Positions 1 to 6,824 of a stretch of 7,558 bases of DNA are shown here, one piece after another. Positions within the stretch are counted from its first letter, which is position 1; the number at the start of each line of letters is the position of its first letter. Source of the DNA: Candidatus Cloacimonadota bacterium (GTDB lineage Bacteria > Cloacimonadota > Cloacimonadia > Cloacimonadales > Cloacimonadaceae); the NCBI GenBank assembly GCA_017996595.1, contig JAGOGT010000050.1, forward strand, positions 1-7,558. Reading direction: 5' to 3'. Below the pieces are notes generated by a model. It saw nothing but the letters and a program-made list of their open reading frames with translations, was not told where the DNA came from and ran no database searches. Both the position numbers and the translations under genes were made by a program.

Positions 1-2
1 AC

Positions 3-158
3 TGGGATACGGAGCTGATCGGGCACATCGGCAAGGAACTGCTGATTCGTTACGATCTGAGTGATCTGCGCTGGATACTCGTCTACGATATGCAAGACAA
101 CTTCATCTGCCAGGCGGAAGTCCGCAGATCGCATCACCGGTGTGTGGTACAACGGTGA
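3..158 (+). pseudogene. Mu-type transposase, C-terminal fragment (both ends missing)
   Basis: The frame starting at base 3 is open from the window edge to a TGA at 156-158. Its first 39 or so codons read as the C-terminal beta-barrel of a MuA/integrase-type transposase: WDTELIGHIGKELLIRYDL, then SDLRWILVYD and NFICQAE. This follows the family pattern of YW-x-L-x-G-K-x-V-x-RYDP-DL-x-VYD-x-GRF-x-EA. The catalytic DDE core would lie to the left, outside the window. After QAE, near base 120, the residues (VRRSHHRCVVQR) no longer look like the family, and the DNA now encodes DUF2147 in another frame. The transposase has therefore lost its natural C-terminal tail. The family call rests on pattern recognition of a short stretch. 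Function is presumably lost unless the real end lies elsewhere. Confidence 0.6.
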
Positions 159-501
159 AAAAAGCAGTAAAATCGAGATCAGCCAGGCCGAAGATGGCAC
201 TTTTATCGGCAAAATAGTCTGGTTGCGCGAACCCAACGATGAAAAAGGCAATGCCAAGCTGGATTCCAAAAATCCAGATGCAAAACTTGCCAAACGCCCC
301 CTGATGAACTTGCAGGTGCTTTCCGGATTGGAATACGACGGTAAGAACAAATACAGCAGCGGCAAGATTTATGATCCCAAAAGCGGCAAAACATACTCTG
401 CTAAAGCCCAGATGGTGAATAACAACACTCTCTCACTGCGGGGCTTTATCGGTATCGCCCTGGCCGGTAGAACCGATACTTGGGTGCGCACTACCAAATG
501 A
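61..501 (+). CDS. DUF2147 family protein, 5'-truncated: signal peptide and native start missing
   Basis: Residues from about base 124 (SADRITGVWYNG) to the stop match the whole mature DUF2147 domain: ITGVW at the start, GKIVWLREPND, then DSKNPDAKLAKRPL, GKIYDPKSGKTY, LRGFIGIALAGRTDTW and a final VRTTK. Family members are about 140-residue secreted proteins of unknown function, with a signal peptide ending just before (A)D-x-ITGVW. Here the preceding 20 codons are not hydrophobic. They are the out-of-frame shadow of the transposase fragment. The only upstream start-like codon is GTG at 61, directly after an in-frame TGA and without a ribosome binding site. No ATG occurs before base 304. I give the open frame from 61 but consider the first 20 residues non-native. 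The stop overlaps the next gene by ATGA (498-501). The gene is probably dead or unexpressed as assembled, or the join is artificial. Confidence 0.75.
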   Translation: MICAGYSSTICKTTSSARRKSADRITGVWYNGEKSSKIEISQAEDGTFIGKIVWLREPNDEKGNAKLDSKNPDAKLAKRPLMNLQVLSGLEYDGKNKYSSGKIYDPKSGKTYSAKAQMVNNNTLSLRGFIGIALAGRTDTWVRTTK

Positions 502-1085
502 ACCGCTACATCCTCTCCGATGGTGCCCATGTAAGGCATATCAAGAGGATCCAACACCGAGGGCAAGTCCCCGCCCTTATTGTTTTTGGCATCTTCTTGT
601 GGTGCAGCGTGGTTTTCCCGCACATCTATCTGTTCCACATCGCCAGCAGTCTGTCCATTTTCTGGTACATCACTCTGGCTCTGCGCTACCGCATTCGTCA
701 CCGGATTGTGCAGCCTACAGATGACGCGGTATATAGTCCCATCACCGGAAAGATCTCCACACCTATGCTTGCCAAAGGTTTGCGCCGCATCAGCATCCAC
801 AAAAAAGCCTGGGATGTTTGTGAGCTGCGTTGCCCCAAATCCGGATGTCACTGGGATGGTGATGAACTGCTGCTGGATAGGCCCAGAATGCGCTTCAGCT
901 TTTCTGCCAGACGCATTATCCGCATCCCCGATGCTGAAATGAAGGTAGGAAATCTAATTGGATGGATTCCCGGAAGAGCCGTTTGCACCATCACTACTAG
1001 CGAAAATACCCCTATCATGCTCACCGCAAAAAGCTTTCTGGAAGCGGGAGAAAGCCGCATAACGCTGGAAAACACAGCTACCTAA
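498..1085 (+). CDS. Membrane-anchored phosphatidylserine decarboxylase-like protein with degenerate active site
   Basis: This 195-residue protein begins at the ATG that overlaps the DUF2147 stop. A start six codons upstream (480) would add MGAHYQ, but the ATGA overlap is the natural coupled start. Residues 24-40 and 44-62 form a two-helix membrane hairpin followed by basic residues. Then come segments that resemble the short phosphatidylserine decarboxylase (PSD) family in order: QPTDDAVYSPITGKI (72-86, like P-DDPGAVVSPADGRV), RISIHKKAWDVCELRCPKSG (97-116, like KISIFMSPLDVHVNRAPVSG) and VGNLIGWIPGRAVCTI (150-165, like IAGLIARRIVC). True PSDs self-cleave at a Gly-Ser pair to make a pyruvoyl group. 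Here the C-terminus reads FLEAGESRITL, with Glu between Gly and Ser, and the DVH histidine is Cys108. I infer a non-catalytic paralogue, or one with a new role. The family link is recognised by pattern only; the function is unknown. Confidence 0.6.
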   Translation: MNRYILSDGAHVRHIKRIQHRGQVPALIVFGIFLWCSVVFPHIYLFHIASSLSIFWYITLALRYRIRHRIVQPTDDAVYSPITGKISTPMLAKGLRRISIHKKAWDVCELRCPKSGCHWDGDELLLDRPRMRFSFSARRIIRIPDAEMKVGNLIGWIPGRAVCTITTSENTPIMLTAKSFLEAGESRITLENTAT

Positions 1086-1111
1086 ATCTTTAGAAAAATC
1101 AGGAGTTATCA

Positions 1112-2062
1112 ATGGATAAAATTCTGCTGGGCTGTTCCAGCTGTTTGCTGGGCAAAGAAGTGCGCTATGATGGCGGACACAAATATGATAGCTGGGTGGT
1201 AGATACTCTTGGAGCTTTTGCGGATTATTTCGATCTATGCCCTGAACACCAGTGCGGTATGCCTATTCCCAGAGAAGCGCTGAACCTGAAGGGAAGCAAA
1301 GATGATTACCGCATGTTAAGCAATAAAACCGCTCATGATTTTACAGACCAAATGCTCAACTGGTGCGCACCCCGAATCGAGGAACTGCGCAAACTGCCGC
1401 TATGTGGATACATCCTCAAAAGCAAATCCCCTTCCTGCGGAATGGAGCGAGTAAAAGTATATCCCCTCCATGGTGGTGCTGCCGGAAAGACCGGCGTAGG
1501 CATCTTTGCCCGCGAACTACTTGCCGCGTTTCCCCTTTTACCGGTGGAAGAAGAAGGGCGCCTGCACGATCCCGTATTGCGCGAAAACTTCATTGAACGA
1601 GTCTTTATAATGCAGCGCTGGCACAAGCTTTGCCGGGAGGGTCTCAACCCCGGCGCTCTGGTGCGCTTTCATACCATCCACAAGTATCTGCTGATGGCTC
1701 ACAGTCCCGCCCACTACCGCTCAATGGGCAAATTGGTGGCAGACCTGCGTAAATATCCTCCTGAGGATTTCTGCAGGATCTATTTTGAAGAGCTGATGAG
1801 CGCCATGAAACGCCACGCCACACCCAGTAAGCATCAGAACGTCTTGCTCCACATCCTCGGCTATTTCAAGAAAGATCTGGATCCCTTTGAAAAACAGGAA
1901 CTTATCCGCCTCATCTCCATGTATAAGGACGCCCTTATTCCCCTGATCGTCCCCATTACCCTGTTAAACCACTACGTGCGCAAATACGATAAAGAATATC
2001 TGGCAGATCAGGTATACCTGAATCCGCATCCGATGGAGCTGAAACTGCGTAACCACGCCTGA
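1112..2062 (+). CDS. DUF523-DUF1722 fusion protein (TudS-like desulfidase domain plus YbgA domain)
   Basis: A complete 316-residue protein. AGGAG at 1101-1105, six bases before the ATG, fixes the start. Residues 1 to about 150 are DUF523, the family of the [4Fe-4S] thiouracil desulfidase TudS: CSSCLLGKEVRYDGG (8-22), LCPEHQCGMPIPRE (42-55) and LKSKSPSCGMERVKVY (102-117). Cys11, Cys43 and Cys109 sit at the three conserved cysteine positions expected to hold the cluster, and Glu45 follows in the CPE motif. Residues from about 187 are DUF1722 (YbgA): HTIHKYLLMAHSPAHYRSMG, HATPSKHQNVLLHILGYFKK, IPLIVPITLLNHYVRKY and the closing NPHPMELKLRN. Length and both ends match the usual fused form. The DUF523 domain may remove sulfur from thiolated bases; the role of DUF1722 is not established. 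The gene lies 26 bases behind the PSD-like gene and could be co-transcribed with it, though nothing shows a shared function. Confidence 0.9.
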   Translation: MDKILLGCSSCLLGKEVRYDGGHKYDSWVVDTLGAFADYFDLCPEHQCGMPIPREALNLKGSKDDYRMLSNKTAHDFTDQMLNWCAPRIEELRKLPLCGYILKSKSPSCGMERVKVYPLHGGAAGKTGVGIFARELLAAFPLLPVEEEGRLHDPVLRENFIERVFIMQRWHKLCREGLNPGALVRFHTIHKYLLMAHSPAHYRSMGKLVADLRKYPPEDFCRIYFEELMSAMKRHATPSKHQNVLLHILGYFKKDLDPFEKQELIRLISMYKDALIPLIVPITLLNHYVRKYDKEYLADQVYLNPHPMELKLRNHA

Positions 2063-2128
2063 TTGCCGCTGCTTTTGTCCGATAGTCTCCCGGTTCTAAA
2101 CCTGCCTGTTCAACAGCTGAAAGGCTGC

Positions 2129-3256
2129 TCATATTCTTTTTCTAAAGCTGATTACACTTATACTGAAGATGATCAAGCCACTGCTTAGAAGAATCCAAAA
2201 TTCCTTTGCCAGTTGCGCCAGATTGCTGCCCTTGATCACTATCTCCCTTAACACCGTCATGTAGTGGCTGAGAGGGTTGAAATAGCTGATCCATTGGATC
2301 GCGGGGGGCATGTTGCGCACAGGAACAAAGAATCCGGAAAGCAGGATGAATATCACCATGATAAACCAGGAAAAGAACATCGCCTGCTGCTGAGTGCCTA
2401 CCTTGGTCGAGATCAATATCCCCAGTCCCAGTGTGGTAAACAGATAGATCCCGGAAAAAAGCATTAAGAGCCAATAACTGCCTGCCAACTGCAGCTTGAA
2501 GATGAGACCCGCCATCACGATCGCCACCTGCAATTGCGCCAGAGTAATGATCAAATATGGTACCAGTTTCCCTGCCATCAATTGCTGTTTCTTCACCGGA
2601 GTTACCAAAAGCTGCTCCAGAGTCCCCAGCTCTTTCTCCTTCACCAGGCTGATGGCAGAAAGCATCATAGAAGTTACCGTTACCAATACCGCGATGATGC
2701 CCGGAATGGTATTCACGCTACTCTTCAGATCCGGATTGAAGCTCATGCGGGAGATCAGCTCAACTTCAGCAATGGGTTTGGAAAGTGGAGTCCGGATCCT
2801 CTTCTCTTGCAGATTTCTCCGGTGAAACTCCCCTAAAACTCCCGCCACATATGCATTTGCCACCGCCGCAGAATTGCCATCGATGCCATCCACAACAAGC
2901 TGTAAACTGCTTTCCTTGCCGGAAAGGTAATCTTTAGAAAAACCGGGCGGGATCACCACCACTATTTGCGCCCGCCAGGAAGAGATCAGATCTTCGGCTC
3001 TGGCATCCTGCTCCACCGGCACAATTTTGAAGCGATCCGCTGTATCAAAGCTCTGAACAAGAGCCCGGCTACTACTGCTGCGATCATAATCCAGAAAAGC
3101 CAAACGCAGGTTTTTTACTTCGTTGGATACCGCAAAACCCATTACCAACAGCTGAACCGCCGGCAAGCCAAACAGCACAATCAGCATCTCCCGGCTACGG
3201 ACGATCTGGCGAAACTCTTTTTTGATGAAGCTGGATATTACTCTCAGCGATTTCAT
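2129..3256 (-). CDS. ABC-2 type exporter permease, second subunit (YbhR/YbhS-like)
   Basis: A 375-residue inner-membrane permease of the ABC2_membrane_3 type. The frame is open further upstream, to 3559, but that part is the antisense-free shadow of the preceding permease gene. The start is ATG at 3256, which overlaps the preceding TGA by four bases (3253-3256) and has GAGGT at 3261-3265. Layout: first helix about 24-43, a large extracytoplasmic domain about 45-180, then a block of about five helices from 184 on. The cytoplasmic motif KEKELGTLEQLLVTPV (206-221), typical of the family, presumably contacts the ATPases. LSGFFVPVRNMPPAIQWISY (306-325) and the NPLSHYM turn are also typical. It is a paralogue of the preceding permease, and the two likely form a heterodimeric channel. 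As the last gene of the operon, it matches YbhR in the E. coli order. The substrate cannot be read from the sequence. Confidence 0.9.
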   Translation of the reverse strand: MKSLRVISSFIKKEFRQIVRSREMLIVLFGLPAVQLLVMGFAVSNEVKNLRLAFLDYDRSSSSRALVQSFDTADRFKIVPVEQDARAEDLISSWRAQIVVVIPPGFSKDYLSGKESSLQLVVDGIDGNSAAVANAYVAGVLGEFHRRNLQEKRIRTPLSKPIAEVELISRMSFNPDLKSSVNTIPGIIAVLVTVTSMMLSAISLVKEKELGTLEQLLVTPVKKQQLMAGKLVPYLIITLAQLQVAIVMAGLIFKLQLAGSYWLLMLFSGIYLFTTLGLGILISTKVGTQQQAMFFSWFIMVIFILLSGFFVPVRNMPPAIQWISYFNPLSHYMTVLREIVIKGSNLAQLAKEFWILLSSGLIIFSISVISFRKRI

Positions 3257-4335
3257 GATAACCTCAATTTGAAGCGGCGGGCTGCCACCAAGAGCATCAC
3301 TGCGCTCATGATTACCAGGCTGAGCCCTGCTTGAAACAAATGCTGCACTCCATTCCCCTTCAGCATTATTCCCCGAATTATTTGCAGGTAATAGCGGGCG
3401 GGAATCACAAGAGTAAGTTTCTGCAATACTGGAGGCATACTGGAGATGGGAAACATATATCCGGAAAGCAGTAAAGTAGGCAACAGAGTAATGCCCAATG
3501 CCATCATCATCGCCGCCTGCTGAGTTTTGGCTACCGTGGAAACCAGAAGCCCCAAACACAGCGAAGTAAGCACATATAGAAAGGTAAAGAGCAAAAAGAC
3601 CACAAATTCTCCCCGGAAGGGCACCTGAAACAACAGCATCCCCACACCCAGGATCAGAAGAGCATCCAGCAAACCCAACAGAATGTAGGGCAATACCTTG
3701 CCCAGAAGAATCTCGCTTGCAGAAACCGGCGATACCAAAATCTGCTCCATGCTACCCATCTCTTTTTCTCTGCTGATGGAAATGCTGGTAAGCAAGGCAC
3801 AGATCATCACCAGAATCATGGCAATCAAACCCGGCACAAAGAAAAAGGAACTCTTCATATCCGGATTATACAAAATCAACGGACGCAGATCAATCCCTGC
3901 CGCGACACTGCCCCTGAAAGAACCAACAATTCCTGTGGCATAATTCTGGATCAATTGCGCGCTATTAGGATCCGAGGCATCAATCTCCAGATATACGGCA
4001 GTTTCAGAATTGCCAAAATCCTTGGGAATGCTGAGCGTAGCCTGCGCCTTACGAGTCTGGAAAATACTCTTAGGCTCCAGTTGTTTTGCTGCTAACGGAA
4101 CCACCTGAAAATAATCCGTATGAATAAAGGCATCGATCAGAGCCCTTGAGGCGCCGTTTAAAGCATTATCCTGCACAACAAGGGGAACTTGCCGCAATTC
4201 CATGTTCATGGCGTATCCGAAGATTATAAGCTGCAAGAGCGGCATCAGAATGATGATCACCAAGGTTCGGGAATCTCGCAAGATGTGAAACACTTCCTTT
4301 TGCGCTATAGCATGGATTCTAGACAGATTTGGCAT
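3253..4335 (-). CDS. ABC-2 type exporter permease, first subunit (YbhS/YbhR-like)
   Basis: A 360-residue inner-membrane permease. The start at 4335 is supported by GGGAGA (4341-4346) five bases upstream, and the gene overlaps the end of the second ATPase gene by 17 bases. Helix 1 covers about 23-42 after the amphipathic KEVFHILRDSRT segment. An extracytoplasmic domain runs from about 45 to 165. Further helices lie near 166-187, 212-235, 243-266, 273-295 and 336-352. REKEMGSMEQILVSPV (189-204) is the family's conserved cytoplasmic loop, and SGYMFPISSMPPVLQ (291-305) the conserved re-entrant region. It is homologous along its length to the following permease, as in YbhS/YbhR pairs. It probably pairs with that permease, is driven by the two upstream ATPases, and is connected to the periplasm by the HlyD-like lipoprotein. 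Substrate unknown; YbhFSR-type pumps have been linked to drug and cation export. Confidence 0.9.
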   Translation of the reverse strand: MPNLSRIHAIAQKEVFHILRDSRTLVIIILMPLLQLIIFGYAMNMELRQVPLVVQDNALNGASRALIDAFIHTDYFQVVPLAAKQLEPKSIFQTRKAQATLSIPKDFGNSETAVYLEIDASDPNSAQLIQNYATGIVGSFRGSVAAGIDLRPLILYNPDMKSSFFFVPGLIAMILVMICALLTSISISREKEMGSMEQILVSPVSASEILLGKVLPYILLGLLDALLILGVGMLLFQVPFRGEFVVFLLFTFLYVLTSLCLGLLVSTVAKTQQAAMMMALGITLLPTLLLSGYMFPISSMPPVLQKLTLVIPARYYLQIIRGIMLKGNGVQHLFQAGLSLVIMSAVMLLVAARRFKLRLS

Positions 4336-5050
4336 TGTTCTCTCCCAATACTCTCAAAAAGAGTTCTTGCATGCTGCCCGCCTGATGCTGATCTTTCAAT
4401 TCAGCGGGCTTGCCCAAAACCACCTCACGACCGTCCTGCATTACGATCACCCGATGGCAATATTCCGCTTCATCCATGAAATGAGTGCTTACAATTACAC
4501 TCTTACCGGTTTGAGCCAGATCGTTTATCACCTGCCAAAACTCGCGTCTGGCCTGCGGATCCACTCCGCTGGTGGGTTCATCCAAAAACACCAATGGCGG
4601 ATCATGCACTAAGGCCGCCACCAGACTGAGCCGCTGCTTATAGCCCATCGGCAGAGCTCCGGTGCTGCTACTCAGAATGTCTGTAAGACCAAATTGATCC
4701 ATCACATCTCTGATGTTTGCCAGCGCCTTTTTGAATGGCACTTGATATATTCCGGCATAAAATTCCAGATTCTCGATCGCCTTCAGATCCGGATACAGAG
4801 AAAACTTCTGACTCATATAGCCGATCTTGTGCTTCACCCCTTCACTGTGTTTGGCAATATCCAGGCCATCCACTGTGATGCTACCGCTACTGGGCAAGAG
4901 CAAGCCGCACAACATGCGAATGGTGGTGGTCTTACCTGCTCCATTAGCGCCCAGAAAGCCGAATATCTCTCCCTTGGCGATGTCCAAATTGATGTTGTCA
5001 ACCGCTCTGAAGGAGCCAAATTCTTTCACCAAATCTCTTGTATGTATCAT
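4319..5050 (-). CDS. ABC transporter ATPase, second half of a split YbhF-like pair (degenerate signature motif)
   Basis: A 243-residue cytoplasmic ATPase. Walker A GANGAGKT is at 34-41, Q-loop Gln81 in GYMSQKFSLY, Walker B LVFLDEP at 153-159, D-loop SGVD at 161-164 and the H-loop histidine at 190 (VSTHFMDEAEYC). The signature motif is LPMGYKQ (133-139) rather than LSGGxxQ. This is the form I know from the C-terminal ATPase domain of YbhF (LPLGFKQ), so it appears inherited rather than a sequence error. The ATG at 5050 overlaps the stop of the first ATPase gene by ATGA (5047-5050), and the ribosome binding site is weak. Translation therefore probably depends on coupling, which would favour equal amounts of the two ATPases. 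Its own Walker A, Walker B and His would pair with the intact LSGG of the partner to make the competent ATP site of a heterodimer. Confidence 0.92.
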   Translation of the reverse strand: MIHTRDLVKEFGSFRAVDNINLDIAKGEIFGFLGANGAGKTTTIRMLCGLLLPSSGSITVDGLDIAKHSEGVKHKIGYMSQKFSLYPDLKAIENLEFYAGIYQVPFKKALANIRDVMDQFGLTDILSSSTGALPMGYKQRLSLVAALVHDPPLVFLDEPTSGVDPQARREFWQVINDLAQTGKSVIVSTHFMDEAEYCHRVIVMQDGREVVLGKPAELKDQHQAGSMQELFLRVLGENNAKSV

Positions 5051-5952
5051 TGCATCATCTTCAGGAACACATCTTCCATGCCGGGACTGATCTCTTCACA
5101 GCTTGTCAGATCCGGATGTTCTTTGCTCCAGTTTTCTATCGTTTTTGCTTCTATCTCCACTTCGCTGAACAGGTGAATCTCCGAGCCGAATAGCTGCAGA
5201 TCGCCACGCTCAACCTTGGTGATCAAATACCTATACAGATCTTGCAAATCATCTGCCCGCAGCTTATACAAACGCCCCTGCCAGGAATCGATTATCTCCT
5301 GCGGACTGCCCTTGCCGATTACTTCTCCTTTGTGTAACAGCGTGATCTGATCACATTGCCCGGCTTCATCCATGTAGGGTGTAGAGACTACAATGCTTAC
5401 GCCATCCCGCTTCAATTCGTGCAATATCTGCCAAAATTCCATCCGGGATATCGGATCCACTCCAAAGGTGGGCTCGTCCAGAATGATCAGTTCCGGCGTA
5501 TGAATCAAAGCGCAGGAAAGCGCCAGCTTTTGTTTCATCCCGCCACTCAGATTTCCGGCAAGACGTTTGGCAAAAGGCTTTAAACGTGAAAACTCATAGA
5601 GCTTCTCACGCCGCTGAACCATCTCGCGATGTTTCACCCGAAAGAGCCTGGCAAAAAAACGCAGGTTTTGTTCCACAGATAGATCCTGATACAAAGAAAA
5701 ACGTTGCGGCATATATCCAATTGCAGCACGAATAGCGGTAGATTGACGCAAAGCATCATAGCCCAACACCTGAATCTTGCCCTCGCTATATGGCAACAGC
5801 GTGCACAAAGTCCTCAAAAGAGTAGTTTTTCCCGCGCCGTCAGGACCTATAATGCCATACACCACTCCCTTCGGCACTTCCAGATCCACCTTATTCAATG
5901 CCCGCAAACCGCCGTAGCTCTTTAGCAGACCCTGCACTTCGATGATATTCAT
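5047..5952 (-). CDS. ABC transporter ATPase, first half of a split YbhF-like pair (no H-loop histidine)
   Basis: A 301-residue cytoplasmic ATPase. Walker A GPDGAGKT is at 36-43, Q-loop Gln83 in GYMPQRFSLY, canonical signature LSGGMKQ at 135-141, Walker B LIILDEP at 155-161 and D-loop FGVD at 163-166. Where the switch histidine belongs, the protein reads VSTPYMDEA, so Pro192 (codon CCC) replaces His. Walker A with Asp in GPDGAGKT and the missing histidine both recall the N-terminal domain of E. coli YbhF. About 75 extra residues follow the ATPase core (GRLYKLRADDLQ onward) and end in EISPGMEDVFLKMM, like the linker between the two domains of YbhF. The start at 5952 overlaps the adaptor gene's stop by ATGA and has no strong ribosome binding site. 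It presumably works only as a heterodimer with the following ATPase. Confidence 0.92.
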   Translation of the reverse strand: MNIIEVQGLLKSYGGLRALNKVDLEVPKGVVYGIIGPDGAGKTTLLRTLCTLLPYSEGKIQVLGYDALRQSTAIRAAIGYMPQRFSLYQDLSVEQNLRFFARLFRVKHREMVQRREKLYEFSRLKPFAKRLAGNLSGGMKQKLALSCALIHTPELIILDEPTFGVDPISRMEFWQILHELKRDGVSIVVSTPYMDEAGQCDQITLLHKGEVIGKGSPQEIIDSWQGRLYKLRADDLQDLYRYLITKVERGDLQLFGSEIHLFSEVEIEAKTIENWSKEHPDLTSCEEISPGMEDVFLKMMQ

Positions 5953-6824
5953 GGCAGATACACATCCACCGGCATACCATCTTTCAGAATGCCATGCGGA
6001 TTCTCTGCCCGCAAACGTATTGCATATACCATCACGCTCCGGTTGTCGGGTGTTAACACTGTTTTTGGAGTAAATTCCGCTTTGTTGCTGATCTTGATAA
6101 CCCTTGCTTCCAACCTTTCTGCGTGACCACTTACTTCCAGCATCAAGCGCATTCCCGGCTTAAATAAAGCCAGATACTCTTCATTCACATAGATGTTGGC
6201 TTCCAGGGATTGTGTATCCAGAACCTCTGCCAATTGCCCCATATTTGGCAACATCTCTCCCTCATCAAAATACAGATGTTCAAGCCTTCCGCTGAATTCG
6301 CTGCTGATAGTGCTGTCTTCAATCCTCTTTTTCAGCGTTTTGATTTGTGCCAATATCGATGCCTTCCTGGCCTCTGCCAGACGCAGGTTTTTCTGCGCGG
6401 CTTGATATTGCAATTCTGCTTTGCTTTTCAACAACTGACCATCTTCCAGATTTTGCAAGGGAATTACTTCTTCTTCATACAACCGTTCACTGCGTCCCTG
6501 CCGGCGACTTTGATACTCCAGATCCGCATTGGCAATCTCGATCTGGGTGAGAAAAAGCTCTTCCTGAACCGCAAGCTCCTGCAATGCTGCCATTTGCTGT
6601 TCCAAAGAGAATTGCAATTCCTGAGCATCCAATTCTGCGATCTTAGCCCCGGATTCTATCTCTTCACCCTCAGTTACATATATCTTGCTGATTCGCCCCC
6701 CCAAAAGAGCTGATATCCGAAAACTCGTCGCCTCCATCACCGTAGTCCAACGCTCTCCACTTTCCTCTCTGGCGCAAGAAACCAAAGCAAGCGCCAAAAC
6801 AAGAATAAGCAATAACCGCCTCAT
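5949..6824 (-). CDS. HlyD/YbhG-like membrane fusion protein (periplasmic adaptor lipoprotein)
   Basis: A 291-residue adaptor subunit. Residues 1-16 are a lipoprotein signal peptide, and the lipobox LVSC makes Cys17 the lipidated residue. The first half of a lipoyl/barrel-sandwich domain follows (GGRISKIYVTEGEEIESGAK, 42-61), then a coiled-coil hairpin rich in Glu, Gln, Leu and Ala (about 68-170). The second lipoyl half comes next (STISSEFSGRLEHLYFDEGE, 171-190) and then a beta-barrel region to the C-terminus (DGMPVDVYLP). It is somewhat short compared with YbhG, which has a longer hairpin. The start at 6824 has a very strong ribosome binding site, GGGAGGTG at 6829-6836, lying inside the last codons of the TetR gene. 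The ATG also overlaps that gene's stop (6821-6824). It should bridge the ABC-2 permeases to an outer-membrane channel, which is not encoded in this window. Confidence 0.92.
   Translation of the reverse strand: MRRLLLILVLALALVSCAREESGERWTTVMEATSFRISALLGGRISKIYVTEGEEIESGAKIAELDAQELQFSLEQQMAALQELAVQEELFLTQIEIANADLEYQSRRQGRSERLYEEEVIPLQNLEDGQLLKSKAELQYQAAQKNLRLAEARKASILAQIKTLKKRIEDSTISSEFSGRLEHLYFDEGEMLPNMGQLAEVLDTQSLEANIYVNEEYLALFKPGMRLMLEVSGHAERLEARVIKISNKAEFTPKTVLTPDNRSVMVYAIRLRAENPHGILKDGMPVDVYLP

Noticed and set aside
369..851. Long minus-strand open frame opposite DUF2147 and the PSD-like gene
   Set aside because: The translation shows no recognisable domain, and the plus-strand proteins over the same bases match known families.
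2063..2128. Possible bidirectional terminator between the convergent genes
   Set aside because: The best hairpin (CAGC, six-base loop, GCTG at 2114-2127, slightly longer with a G-U pair on the minus strand) is short. The minus-strand transcript has no U-tract after it, and on the plus strand the T-rich stretch is several bases away.
3257..3559. N-terminal extension of the second permease by 101 residues
   Set aside because: The extension runs antisense-free but out of frame through the first permease's coding sequence, has no family resemblance, and the ATG at 3256 has both a GAGGT site and a 4-base overlap with the preceding stop.
4694..5176. Long plus-strand open frame opposite the two ATPases
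   Set aside because: It is complementary to clear Walker A and Q-loop coding sequence on the minus strand and has no coherent features of its own.
5365..5400. Loss of the H-loop histidine as a possible sequencing error
   Set aside because: The codon is CCC for Pro in an otherwise intact frame, and the equivalent domain of fused YbhF also lacks this histidine, so it looks like a family trait.
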